Shown in pieces: positions 34,253 to 41,883 of a stretch of DNA of 64,000 bases; within the stretch, counting starts at the first letter, position 1; every line of letters starts with the position of its first letter. Under the pieces are notes generated by a model, which worked only from the letters and a program-made list of their open reading frames with translations, was not told the DNA's origin and made no database searches. The position numbers and the translations under genes are program-made. The stretch is from Streptomyces naganishii JCM 4654 (GTDB taxonomy: Bacteria; Actinomycetota; Actinomycetes; Streptomycetales; Streptomycetaceae), in contig NZ_BMVF01000004.1 in NCBI RefSeq assembly GCF_014650575.1, positions 124,001 through 188,000 on the forward strand. The letters are read 5' to 3'.

Positions 34253-34957
34253 TCACACCGGTGAGGGCAGGCGCACCGCGGGCAGGAGCCCGAGTTCGAC
34301 CTCCCGGCGCGGCAGCGACAGCCCGAGATGCTCGCCCACCGCCGCGAACAGCCGCTTCGCCAGCTCCTCGTCCTCGTCCCCGGGGTCGTCGCAGCCGGGG
34401 AAGGCGTCCCGCACCGCCCCGGCCCGGCGCATGTGCAGGTCCAGCGCGGCGAACGCGCCGCGCCGGTCCTCCGGCGGGACCACGGTCGCCAGCAGGCTGT
34501 CGCCGGGCTCGCCGGAACTCAACTCCCCGGCGGCGTCGACGTAGCACACCCACGGGTGCTCGTGCAGGAAGCGGTCCAGGCAGACGAGTTCCTCGCCCGG
34601 CCCCACCAGAGCGTCCTGGCCCAGCCGGTCGAGAAGGATCAGGTGCCAGGTGGACCGCTCGACCTCCAGGACGTACGTCCACTCGCCGCCGCGGCCGAAC
34701 ATGGCCACACTGTCACCCGGATCCACGCTCAGCCTGTCGAAGTCCTTGAAGAGCGGCGGCCGTTCGGCCATGGCGCGGTCGGCGCCGAGGCGCACCACGA
34801 AGTCCACCGGGTCCACGCCCCGTACCGCCGTGAGGCTGATGTCGGCCCGCATCCCGTCCTTGGCGATCGCACTGCTGTACCAGTGCTCGCCGATCCACGC
34901 CAAGCCGTTGTCCGTCACCGTGGCACCGCCGAGCCCTCTCGCCTCGCCTTCGCACAC
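34253..34957 (-). CDS. DUF6461-like protein of unknown function
   Basis: A 234-residue soluble protein. The segment ADISLTAVRGVDPVDFVVRLGAD followed by WTYVLEVE and SWHL-like parts resembles the DUF6461 family; I place it there by similarity of these stretches only. The C-terminal 60 residues are helical and acidic (DDPGDEDEELAKRLFAAVGEHLG). The GTG start at 34957 is one base after the stop of the racemase gene, consistent with translational coupling; a second GTG at about 34921 is an alternative. Function unknown. It is the last gene of the desulfhydrase-racemase operon. Confidence 0.7.
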   Translation of the reverse strand: MCEGEARGLGGATVTDNGLAWIGEHWYSSAIAKDGMRADISLTAVRGVDPVDFVVRLGADRAMAERPPLFKDFDRLSVDPGDSVAMFGRGGEWTYVLEVERSTWHLILLDRLGQDALVGPGEELVCLDRFLHEHPWVCYVDAAGELSSGEPGDSLLATVVPPEDRRGAFAALDLHMRRAGAVRDAFPGCDDPGDEDEELAKRLFAAVGEHLGLSLPRREVELGLLPAVRLPSPV

Positions 34958-34958
34958 A

Positions 34959-35702
34959 CTAGTCCCAGCACTCCTGGACGACCCGGTCGGCGAGCACCTC
35001 CGTGGGGTCGAGGAGAGTCGCCGTTCCGCCTTCGGGCAAGTACCTGGCGGCCAGGGGGAGTTCGGTGCAGGCGAGGACGATGGGCGAAGGGTTTCTCTCG
35101 GTCATCGCGTCGATGGCCTTGCCGAGGTGCAGGCCCGCGGCCACCGGATCGCCCTGCTTGACCTTCTTGATCGCGAGGTCCACCTGCACCTGAGCCGGCT
35201 CCTCGGGCAGTACGACGGCGAACCGCGCGTCGTGCAGACGACGTTGGTAGAGACCGGTGGCCAGAGTGGCGCGCGTGCCGAGCAGCCCCACGCCACCGCC
35301 ACCGCCACCGCCACCGCCACCGCCACCGAACGATGTGCCCGTCCGCTCGAGTTGACCGACCGTCTCGGCCACCATGTCGAGGAACCGTAGCCCCGAGTCC
35401 CGCACGAGGTCCGGCAGGAAGGCGTGCGCGGTGTGGCACGGCATGACGGCCAGGGTCGTACCGAGCGCACGCAGGTGCCGCGCGCCGGCCAGCATCGCGG
35501 GATAGGGGTCGGCGCCCCCGGTGCCGAGCACCGCACCGACCCGGTCCGGGACGGTGGGGTCGGCCCAGATCGCCACGCGCAGGTGGTCCTGGTCGCGGGT
35601 CGCCGGCGTGCGCTCGACCAGCTTGGCGTAGAAGGCGGCGGTGGCCGCCGGGCCCATTCCGCCCAGGATGCCCACCAGGTGGTCGCCGCGGGGCGCGCTC
35701 AC
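34959..35702 (-). CDS. aspartate/glutamate racemase family protein with poly-Gly tract
   Basis: A 247-residue PLP-independent amino acid racemase. The N-terminal GILGGMGPAATAAFY motif and the two catalytic cysteines in MPCHTAHAF and LACTELPL (two-base mechanism) are present, as expected for aspartate or broad-specificity amino acid racemase. An insertion of twelve consecutive Gly, encoded by a CGCCAC hexamer array on the plus strand, sits before the strand VGLLGT. The GTG start at 35702 overlaps the stop of the desulfhydrase gene (GTGA), so both are translated together. Confidence 0.9.
   Translation of the reverse strand: MSAPRGDHLVGILGGMGPAATAAFYAKLVERTPATRDQDHLRVAIWADPTVPDRVGAVLGTGGADPYPAMLAGARHLRALGTTLAVMPCHTAHAFLPDLVRDSGLRFLDMVAETVGQLERTGTSFGGGGGGGGGGGGVGLLGTRATLATGLYQRRLHDARFAVVLPEEPAQVQVDLAIKKVKQGDPVAAGLHLGKAIDAMTERNPSPIVLACTELPLAARYLPEGGTATLLDPTEVLADRVVQECWD
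35291..35328. repeat. in-frame hexanucleotide repeat (CGCCAC)6 encoding poly-Gly
   Basis: Six full copies of CGCCAC and two further bases inside the racemase gene, read as Gly-Gly on the minus strand. Copy changes by slippage would alter the length of the Gly loop without breaking the frame. Confidence 0.95.
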
Positions 35703-36706
35703 GGCGTCTGGAAGGCCGAGCGGTAGCCGAACAGGGCCGCGCTCCCGCCGGTGTGCAGGAAGACGACATTGTCGTCCTCGCGGAATCGTCCCTCCGCGAT
35801 GTTGCCGAGCAGGCCCGCGAACCCCTTCCCCGAGTACACGGGGTCGAGCAGGATGCCCTCCAGGGAGGCGACGAGCCGTACCGCCTCGATCATGGTGTCG
35901 GTCGGCACGCCGTACCCGCCGCCGACCCAGCGGTCGTCGACCAGGACGTCCTCGCGGGTGACCGTGCCCTCGGCCCCGATGAGGGCCGCCGTGCGCCGGG
36001 CCAGCCCGAACACGGCGTCGATCTGCACCTGTTCGGGCTGCCGGACGCTGACGCCGAGCACCTTGGCCGGGCTGTTCATCGCGCGCAGCCCCGCGACCAG
36101 GCCCGCCTGCGTCCCCGTGCTGCCGGTGCCGTGCACCACCCAGTCGACGGGGACAGGGGCCGCCTCGAGTTCCTGTGCGCACAGGACGTACCCGACCGCG
36201 CCCAGCGGGTTGGACCCGCCGCCGGGGATCACGTACGGCCGCCGCCCCTCGGCGCGCAGCTCGTCGGCCAGCAGCTCCATGGCCTCCTGCATGTCGGTGC
36301 CGGCCGGGACCCGGTCGACGACCTCCGCCCCGAGCAGCTCGTCGAGGAGCACGTTCCCGGAGAGCTCGTACTCCTCGTCGCGGGTCTGGCGCTTCTCCAG
36401 GAACAGCTTGCACTCCATGCCGGCGCGGGCCGCGGCCGCGGCGGTCTGCCGGGCGTGGTTGGACTGTGTGGCGCCCTGGGTGATCAGTACGTCGGCGCCC
36501 TGCTGGACCGCCTCCCCCACCAGGAACTCCAGCTTGCGGGTCTTGTTGCCGCCTGTGGCCAGTCCGGTGCAGTCGTCGCGCTTGATCCAGAGGTTGGGTG
36601 CCGAGGGACGGCTTCGGCGCAGATGGGCGGTCAGCCGTTCCATCGGTTCCAGGGCGGTCGGAAAGTGCCCCAGCGGAAAACGCGCGAAACGGGCCGTCTG
36701 AACCAT
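35699..36706 (-). CDS. PLP-dependent D-cysteine desulfhydrase / ACC deaminase family enzyme
   Basis: A 335-residue fold-type II PLP enzyme. The PLP lysine lies in the segment GGNKTRKLEFL near residue 50, the substrate motif TQGATQSNHARQTAAAAARAG follows, and the PLP phosphate loop is GTGSTGTQAGLVAG. The family contains 1-aminocyclopropane-1-carboxylate deaminase and D-cysteine desulfhydrase, which are hard to tell apart. The coupled racemase gene favours D-amino acid chemistry such as D-cysteine to pyruvate, sulfide and ammonia (inference). The start at 36706 (MVQTARFARF) has GGGGAG before it; an upstream ATG at 36745 is less likely. First gene of the operon. Confidence 0.88.
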   Translation of the reverse strand: MVQTARFARFPLGHFPTALEPMERLTAHLRRSRPSAPNLWIKRDDCTGLATGGNKTRKLEFLVGEAVQQGADVLITQGATQSNHARQTAAAAARAGMECKLFLEKRQTRDEEYELSGNVLLDELLGAEVVDRVPAGTDMQEAMELLADELRAEGRRPYVIPGGGSNPLGAVGYVLCAQELEAAPVPVDWVVHGTGSTGTQAGLVAGLRAMNSPAKVLGVSVRQPEQVQIDAVFGLARRTAALIGAEGTVTREDVLVDDRWVGGGYGVPTDTMIEAVRLVASLEGILLDPVYSGKGFAGLLGNIAEGRFREDDNVVFLHTGGSAALFGYRSAFQTP

Positions 36707-36861
36707 GGAAGCTCCCCCTTCGGGCACATCAGGTGAATCCGTCAACAGTCAATCCGGTGAAGGATCAGACGTCCAATGTCGGTTTCGGCAGGGGTCATGC
36801 GCAGCGCGCATGGAGGGCGCGTCCTGCTCGCGAAGACACCGGCGCCGACCCGGCCGGCCGG

Positions 36862-36867
36862 TAGCCT
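36862..36867 (+). promoter_or_regulatory. -10 box TAGCCT for a leaderless acetyltransferase transcript
   Basis: TAGCCT at 36862-36867 followed by seven bases and a GTG at 36875. This is the typical spacing for a start codon at or within a base of +1. It supports the short start of the GNAT gene. Confidence 0.5.
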
Positions 36868-36874
36868 CGGTGCC

Positions 36875-37804
36875 GTGGTGTCACGAACCGAGCTGCCGGA
36901 TCTCGTGCCCGGGCTGCCGCCGGGATACCGATCACGGTCGGTGACCGCTGAGGACACCGCTGACGTCCATCGTCTGGTCGCCGCTTGCGAGCGCGAGCTG
37001 TTCGGACGGGCGCAGACCGATGCCGGTCGCATCGCCGCCGACTTCGCACGGCCTGGCCTCGTCCCCGAACTGGACACACGGCTCGTCACCGACCGGGCGG
37101 GGCGAGTGGCCGCACGCGCCTGGGTGCATCGGCGCTGCGAAGTGGACGTCCATCCCGATCACCGGGGCCGTGGCCTGGGCAGTGCGCTCCTGACCTGGGC
37201 CGAGACCCGGGCCCGGCAGACGGGCAGCCCGCGTGTCGTCCAGACGGTCCCGGACGGCGACACGAACGCTGTCGCGCTGCTGCGCTCGCGCGCATACGAG
37301 TCGATGGTGACCGAGTGGCTGCTGGAGTTCCGCATGCCGGCGCGGCCGGCCGTGCCCGATCCGCCTGCCGGCATCACGGTCCGGCCGTTCCGGCCCGGCG
37401 ACGAGCACGACGCACATCAACTCGTCCAGGACGCCTTCGACGAATGGCAGGAACGACGTCAGAGCTACCAGGAGTGGGCCCGGCACACCGTCGATCGTCC
37501 CGCCTTCGCCCCCGCGATGTCGATGGTGGCGACGTCCGCCGGCGGCCGACTGGTGGGCGTCGCGCTCTCGCTCGCCCTGCCGGAAACCGGTGAGGGTTAC
37601 GTCGAGCAGGTCGCCGTGCGCCATGACCAGCGCGGCCAGGGCATCGCACGTCTGCTGCTCCGCAGCACGTTCCGCGCGTTCCACCAGCGGGGGCGGCGGA
37701 CCTGCACCCTGGCGACGCACTCGGAAACGGGGGCTTTGAACCTGTACCTGCGCGTGGGGATGACAGTCCGCCACAGCTCGACGGTCTTCCGCAAAGACCT
37801 GTGA
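36875..37804 (+). CDS. GNAT family N-acetyltransferase with two GNAT domains
   Basis: A 309-residue protein with two tandem GNAT domains. The first (residues 15-150) has the acetyl-CoA loop VDVHPDHRGRGLGSALL. The second (about 165-305) has VEQVAVRHDQRGQGIARLLL with LVGVALSLALPETGEGY before it. Both Q/RxxGxG/A loops are intact. Such double-GNAT proteins resemble mycothiol synthase in layout, but the substrate here cannot be read. The GTG at 36875 is chosen because a -10 box lies seven bases upstream (leaderless); a longer frame from 36776 has no family-like sequence. Divergent from the desulfhydrase operon. Confidence 0.85.
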   Translation: MVSRTELPDLVPGLPPGYRSRSVTAEDTADVHRLVAACERELFGRAQTDAGRIAADFARPGLVPELDTRLVTDRAGRVAARAWVHRRCEVDVHPDHRGRGLGSALLTWAETRARQTGSPRVVQTVPDGDTNAVALLRSRAYESMVTEWLLEFRMPARPAVPDPPAGITVRPFRPGDEHDAHQLVQDAFDEWQERRQSYQEWARHTVDRPAFAPAMSMVATSAGGRLVGVALSLALPETGEGYVEQVAVRHDQRGQGIARLLLRSTFRAFHQRGRRTCTLATHSETGALNLYLRVGMTVRHSSTVFRKDL

Positions 37805-37834
37805 GACGACGGCCGTCGCCGCTGTCTCACGTGC

Positions 37835-38506
37835 TCAGTCACGGCGGACGAAGACTGCCGTACGGGTCCGCTGGGCCGCGGTGAGCGTGCGTACCACCAG
37901 TATCGCTGCCACCGCCGCGGCCACCACCATCGCGTCGGCCGCCACCAGTTGCCACACGTCGGTGTACGCGCGCTCGATGACGGAGTCGGTGGTGCCCGTG
38001 TACATCAGCCCGGCTCCGCTCAGTGATCCGGCCAGCCACAGGCCCCACCACCAGTTCACGCAGCGCGGGAGCCGCTGTCCGGGTGCGATGGCCCGGTGGA
38101 CGTCGACGACGACGGCGCGCGGCAGCCACAGGTTGGCGACGGGTGTCACCCAGCCCGCGTAGACCCAGGGCCAGGCGTGGCGGAGCGGCCGTCCCGAGAG
38201 AGCGGCCGCGTTGTCCCGGATGCGCAGCAGCCAGGCCAGGAAGGCGGCCGCGCACAGCAGGACGGCCGCGTCGCCCAGCGCGCTGACGAGGTGGTAGCTG
38301 TTCTCGAGCGAGGTCAGCGGCCGGTGGCGGCCGTCGCCCCGGTCGGGCGGGCCGGACGCGGGCGCCCCCGCCGCGGCGAGCCGTATCTGCCATGCCGCAC
38401 GGGCCGCCCAGGCGGCGCCGACGGCCACGAGAGCGACGGTGGCCGAGCGGGCGGAGCGCCCAACAGGGCCCGCGAGAAAGGCGGGTTGAGGTTTCCGGTC
38501 GTCCAT
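37835..38506 (-). CDS. DUF4328 domain membrane protein
   Basis: A 223-residue membrane protein with about five hydrophobic segments. The DUF4328 hallmark WVTPVANLWLPRAVVVDVHRA is followed by VNWWWGLWLAGSLSG. The family is common in actinobacteria and its function is unknown. It converges on the acetyltransferase gene (30-base gap) and lies 52 bases downstream of the CU044_5270 gene on the same strand. Confidence 0.85.
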   Translation of the reverse strand: MDDRKPQPAFLAGPVGRSARSATVALVAVGAAWAARAAWQIRLAAAGAPASGPPDRGDGRHRPLTSLENSYHLVSALGDAAVLLCAAAFLAWLLRIRDNAAALSGRPLRHAWPWVYAGWVTPVANLWLPRAVVVDVHRAIAPGQRLPRCVNWWWGLWLAGSLSGAGLMYTGTTDSVIERAYTDVWQLVAADAMVVAAAVAAILVVRTLTAAQRTRTAVFVRRD

Positions 38507-38558
38507 CCGCTCGTCCTCGCAGGCTGGTTAGACGGCTCCGCCACCCGATCCGGTGCGG

Positions 38559-39620
38559 TCAGCCCGTGTGGTCGTCGCGTGTTCCGGCCGTGCCGGGGGG
38601 CTCCTCGCCGGCCTTGTCCACGACCGCCGTCCGGATCTGGGCCGTACTGGACAGCAGCGTGCCGGCCCTGCCGTAGGGCGCGTCCTTGATGAGGTAGCTG
38701 CGGTAGCCGAGGAAGGAGAGGTCCTTCCTGTCGAAGACCCACTCGGTGTGGACGCCGTTGCGCTCGTCGTCGCGGGCGATGCCGATGCCCGGCCTGCCGG
38801 TCGCGTCCCAGGCCTGCGGGGTCCGGGTGACGCCGGGGATCCTGGCCGCGGCTTCGTAGAGGGCGGCGGCCGTGCGCGGTGGCATGACGCCGCCGAGCAG
38901 TTCACCGATCTGCTCGAACACCGCCTGGTCCCGCTCGCGGCGGTCGACCCGCGGCGTCCTGGCGTACAGGTAGTCCAGCAGCTTGGCCGGGTCGGTCGGC
39001 AGGGAGCTGAGCCACTGGTAGGTGGGGCGGCTGAACCCGGCCGGTGTGCCGTTCGTGTCACCGAGTTCGGCGTTGAGGGGGAAAGTCTCGCCGTCGCTGC
39101 GGATGAGGCCGAGCCTCTTGAGCGGCCCGGGCTCCTGCGCGATCCACTTCTCGTAGTCCTTCAGTGGGGACACCACGGCCTTGCCGCTGGTCAGGTCCAC
39201 CTCGCGGACCTTCTCCCGGGTGTAGACGAACTGGTCGTCCCGGACGACCGGCGCGGCCTTCCTTCCGGCGGCGCCGGAGATCTCCCGAAGGAGCGCGGCC
39301 ACGGGCCGCATGTCGGTGGCCGTACCCGGCGCCGTACCGGCGGCTGCCTCGCGGTCGCCGCCCTCGAGGGCGAAGCCGCCGGCCAGCACTCCGGCCAGGG
39401 CGAGGGCGGTCACCGGGACGAGGAGTGCGGGCCGCAGCAGGCGTCGGGACGGGCGCGCGGAGGCGGCCCGGTCGCGGTCGATCTGGCGCATCAGGAGTTC
39501 CTTGTGACGAAGGTGCCCCTCACGCGGAAGGTCCCTCTCGGCCGGGGCCGGCAGCAGGCGGGCGATCTCTTCGCGATCGTCGCGCCGCTCGGGAGAGGCG
39601 GAGGCCGTGGTGTCGTTCAT
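38559..39620 (-). CDS. CU044_5270 family protein, probable sigma-factor partner
   Basis: A 353-residue single-pass membrane protein. A cytoplasmic N-terminus (about 65 residues, with ERRDDREEIARLLP) precedes one transmembrane helix (LLVPVTALALAGVLAGGFAL) and a large extracellular domain containing DDQFVYTREKVREV, TWQWLSS-like PTYQWLSSLPTDP and GRPGIGIARDDE, typical of CU044_5270 proteins. These are nearly always encoded right after an ECF sigma factor and probably act as its membrane-anchored regulator. The ATG overlaps the sigma factor stop (ATGA). Confidence 0.88.
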   Translation of the reverse strand: MNDTTASASPERRDDREEIARLLPAPAERDLPREGHLRHKELLMRQIDRDRAASARPSRRLLRPALLVPVTALALAGVLAGGFALEGGDREAAAGTAPGTATDMRPVAALLREISGAAGRKAAPVVRDDQFVYTREKVREVDLTSGKAVVSPLKDYEKWIAQEPGPLKRLGLIRSDGETFPLNAELGDTNGTPAGFSRPTYQWLSSLPTDPAKLLDYLYARTPRVDRRERDQAVFEQIGELLGGVMPPRTAAALYEAAARIPGVTRTPQAWDATGRPGIGIARDDERNGVHTEWVFDRKDLSFLGYRSYLIKDAPYGRAGTLLSSTAQIRTAVVDKAGEEPPGTAGTRDDHTG

Positions 39621-40348
39621 GCGAGCTCCTTCCGCGCGGGCACGGCCGCGAGTGCGGCCGCACTTGTCATCTCTCCGCGGGTCGTGCGCGGTTCCGTGTC
39701 CTGCCCGGCGAGGTTCCGCTCCGCGAGGTGTCGGTTCGCGAGAGTTCGTTTCGCGCCGTTTCGGTCCGCGAGGTCCTGCTCCCCGAGCTTCTCCCCGGCG
39801 AGGTTCTCCTCGGCGAGCCGGGCCAGCTTCGTGCGGGCGCGCGAGAGGCGGGAGCGTACGGTTCCGACCGAGACGCCCAGGGCCTCGGCGGTCTGCTGGT
39901 AGTCCAGGCCGGACCACACGCACAGGGCGAGCACCTCGCGCTCGTGCTGGCGCAGCCGGCTCAGGGACGCCTGGACGGCACGCAGGCGCCGTGCGTCGTC
40001 GATGCGTCCGGCCGCCTGCGGCGCGAAGTCCTCGACCGTGTCCGGCCCGGGCTGACGGGCCAGGAACAGCTGCCGTCGCCGGGTGCTGCGGCGGGCGTTC
40101 TCCGCCTTGTGGGTGGCGATGCCCAGCAGCCACGGCAGCAGTGTGCCGCCGTCCTCCCGCACGCGGGCGCGGTTGCGCCACGCGGCGAGGAACGTCTCCG
40201 ACATGACGTCCTCGGCCGTCTGCCAGTTTCCGGTCAGCCGCAGCGCGTGGTTGAGAACGGCGCGGGCGAACTCCTCGTACAGCTCGCCGAACGTCTCGCG
40301 GTCCCCTTCGCGCACGCGGCGGCGTACTTCGATGTCTGAGTCCCTCAC
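39617..40348 (-). CDS. ECF RNA polymerase sigma factor with C-terminal pentapeptide-like array
   Basis: A 243-residue ECF sigma factor. Region 2 (about residues 20-85, AEDVMSETFLAAWRNRARV) and region 4 (about 125-175, LDYQQTAEALGVSVGTVRSRLSRARTKL) are intact. After region 4 the protein continues with eight five-residue units of the type L-A-x-x-x (LAEEN LAGEK LGEQD LADRN and so on, about residues 174-213), encoded by 15-bp DNA repeats, and a short tail. The 4-base overlap with the CU044_5270 gene implies a fixed stoichiometry with that membrane partner. It starts 44 bases downstream of the glutamine amidotransferase gene on the same strand. Confidence 0.9.
   Translation of the reverse strand: MRDSDIEVRRRVREGDRETFGELYEEFARAVLNHALRLTGNWQTAEDVMSETFLAAWRNRARVREDGGTLLPWLLGIATHKAENARRSTRRRQLFLARQPGPDTVEDFAPQAAGRIDDARRLRAVQASLSRLRQHEREVLALCVWSGLDYQQTAEALGVSVGTVRSRLSRARTKLARLAEENLAGEKLGEQDLADRNGAKRTLANRHLAERNLAGQDTEPRTTRGEMTSAAALAAVPARKELA
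39708..39827. repeat. 15-bp imperfect tandem repeat, 8 units, in the ECF sigma factor gene
   Basis: Eight consecutive 15-bp units, 39708-39722 through 39813-39827, most starting GCGAGGTTC on the plus strand. Each encodes one pentapeptide with Leu or Gly in the first place and usually Ala in the second. The repeat length keeps the reading frame. Confidence 0.9.
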
Positions 40349-40392
40349 ATCTCGTTCTCTCCGCGGTGCCGCGGCCGTTGCGGTGATCTACC

Positions 40393-41142
40393 TCACTCGG
40401 CCCCGTCCCGACGCCGGCGGCGCGCGCTCACGACGGTGCCCCACCGCTCGGCCAGGCCGCCCCACAGGGTACGCAGTCGCTGCTCCTCGCGTGCCACGTG
40501 CCCGACGACCGCGTCCGGGTCCAGACCGAGGGCCTGGAGGGGGCCTGTGTCGGAGGTGCCCCAGGTGGCGATGTCGCCGGCCAGTACCTCGGGGTGGAAC
40601 TGCACACCCCACACCGATGTGCCGATGCGGTAGGCCTGGTGGGTGCAGCGGGCGCTCGTGAGGAGAGGGACGGCGCCCTCGGGCGGGACGGACGTCTCCT
40701 CCCAGTGCCACTGCACGGCGCACGGCGGGGTGTCCGACTCGGTCAGGAAGGCGAAGAGTTCGTCCCTCGACGCGGGCAGCAGCGGGGTCAGTTCGCACAG
40801 GCCGACTTCCGGGTGCTCGGCGTGGCGGACCTTGCCGCCGCAGGCGACGGTGAGCAGTTCCATGCCTAGGCAGATGCCGAGGGTGGGCAGGTCGCGTGCG
40901 GCCGCCGCGCGCAGCAGGCGGCAGACCGCCGGCAGCCAGGGTGCGCGGTCCACGTCGTACGGTCCCATGGATCCGCCGAGGACCAGGAGCCCGTCGTAGC
41001 GGCCGGGTTCCCGCGGGACCCGGTCGCCGTCCCACGGGCGGCACAGGTCGAGGTCCAGCCCTTGCGCGGCGAGCCGTTCGCCGAACTGGCCGGGGCCGGT
41101 GCCCTTTTCGTGCTCCACGACGAGCACGCGCGGCGCGCTCAC
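40393..41142 (-). CDS. type 1 glutamine amidotransferase
   Basis: A 249-residue class I amidotransferase domain protein. The catalytic triad is complete: nucleophile C91 (TLGICLGMELL), H183 and E185 (GVQFHPEV). The oxyanion segment LVLGGSMGPYD is typical of stand-alone GATase1 proteins. These hydrolyse glutamine or gamma-glutamyl compounds. The GTG start overlaps the stop of the ABC ATPase gene, so it is part of the amino acid transporter operon and may process the imported compound (inference). Confidence 0.9.
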   Translation of the reverse strand: MSAPRVLVVEHEKGTGPGQFGERLAAQGLDLDLCRPWDGDRVPREPGRYDGLLVLGGSMGPYDVDRAPWLPAVCRLLRAAAARDLPTLGICLGMELLTVACGGKVRHAEHPEVGLCELTPLLPASRDELFAFLTESDTPPCAVQWHWEETSVPPEGAVPLLTSARCTHQAYRIGTSVWGVQFHPEVLAGDIATWGTSDTGPLQALGLDPDAVVGHVAREEQRLRTLWGGLAERWGTVVSARRRRRDGAE

Positions 41143-41882
41143 AGCCGCCCCGCCTCGACGATGCGGCGCAGGAAGGCGCGGGTGCGTTCCTGTCGGGGGT
41201 CGCCGAAGATCTGCTCGGGCGGGCCCTCCTCCAGCAGGACGCCTTGATGCAGGAAGCACACTTTGTGGGACACCTCCCGGGCGAAGCCCATTTCGTGGGT
41301 GGCCAGCAGCATGGTCATGCCGTCGGCGGCGAGTTCGCGGACGATGGCGAGTACCTCGGCGACGAGTTCGGGATCGAGGGCGGAGGTGATCTCGTCCAGG
41401 AGCAGGGCGCGCGGCTGGGTGGCCAGGGCGCGCACGATGGCCACGCGCTGCTGCTGTCCGCCGGAGAGCTGGTCGGGCATGCGGTCGGCCTTGTCGGCGA
41501 GCCCGACCCGGGCGAGGAGGGTGCGGGCTCGTTCCTCGGCCTCGGCGCGGGGAACGCCGGCCACCCGCATCGGCGCGAGGGCGACGTTGCGTACGACGTT
41601 CATGTGCGGGAAGAGGTTGAAGTGCTGGAAGACCATGCCGACGTCGCGGCGCAGCCGGTTGACGTCGGTACCGCGGCCGGAGGCGACCTCGCCGCCGACG
41701 CGGATCTCGCCGGCGCTGATGTCCTCCAGGCCGTTGACGCAGCGCAGTAGTGTCGACTTGCCGCTGCCGGAGGCGCCGATGAGGGTCACGACCTGGTGCT
41801 GTTCGACGCTGAGGTCGATGCCGCGCAGCACCTCGGTGTCGCCGTAGCTCTTGTGTACGGCGTCGATCTCGATGAACGGCAT
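41139..41882 (-). CDS. polar amino acid ABC transporter ATP-binding protein
   Basis: A 247-residue ATPase of the GlnQ/HisP type. Walker A GASGSGKST, Q-loop QHFNLFPHM, signature LSGGQQQRVAIVRAL, Walker B LLLDEITSALDPE and switch His ATHEM are intact. The start at 41882 (MPFIEIDAV) lies one base after the permease stop. It energises import together with the permease at 41884 and the binding protein at 42984. Confidence 0.93.
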   Translation of the reverse strand: MPFIEIDAVHKSYGDTEVLRGIDLSVEQHQVVTLIGASGSGKSTLLRCVNGLEDISAGEIRVGGEVASGRGTDVNRLRRDVGMVFQHFNLFPHMNVVRNVALAPMRVAGVPRAEAEERARTLLARVGLADKADRMPDQLSGGQQQRVAIVRALATQPRALLLDEITSALDPELVAEVLAIVRELAADGMTMLLATHEMGFAREVSHKVCFLHQGVLLEEGPPEQIFGDPRQERTRAFLRRIVEAGRL

Positions 41883-41883
41883 G

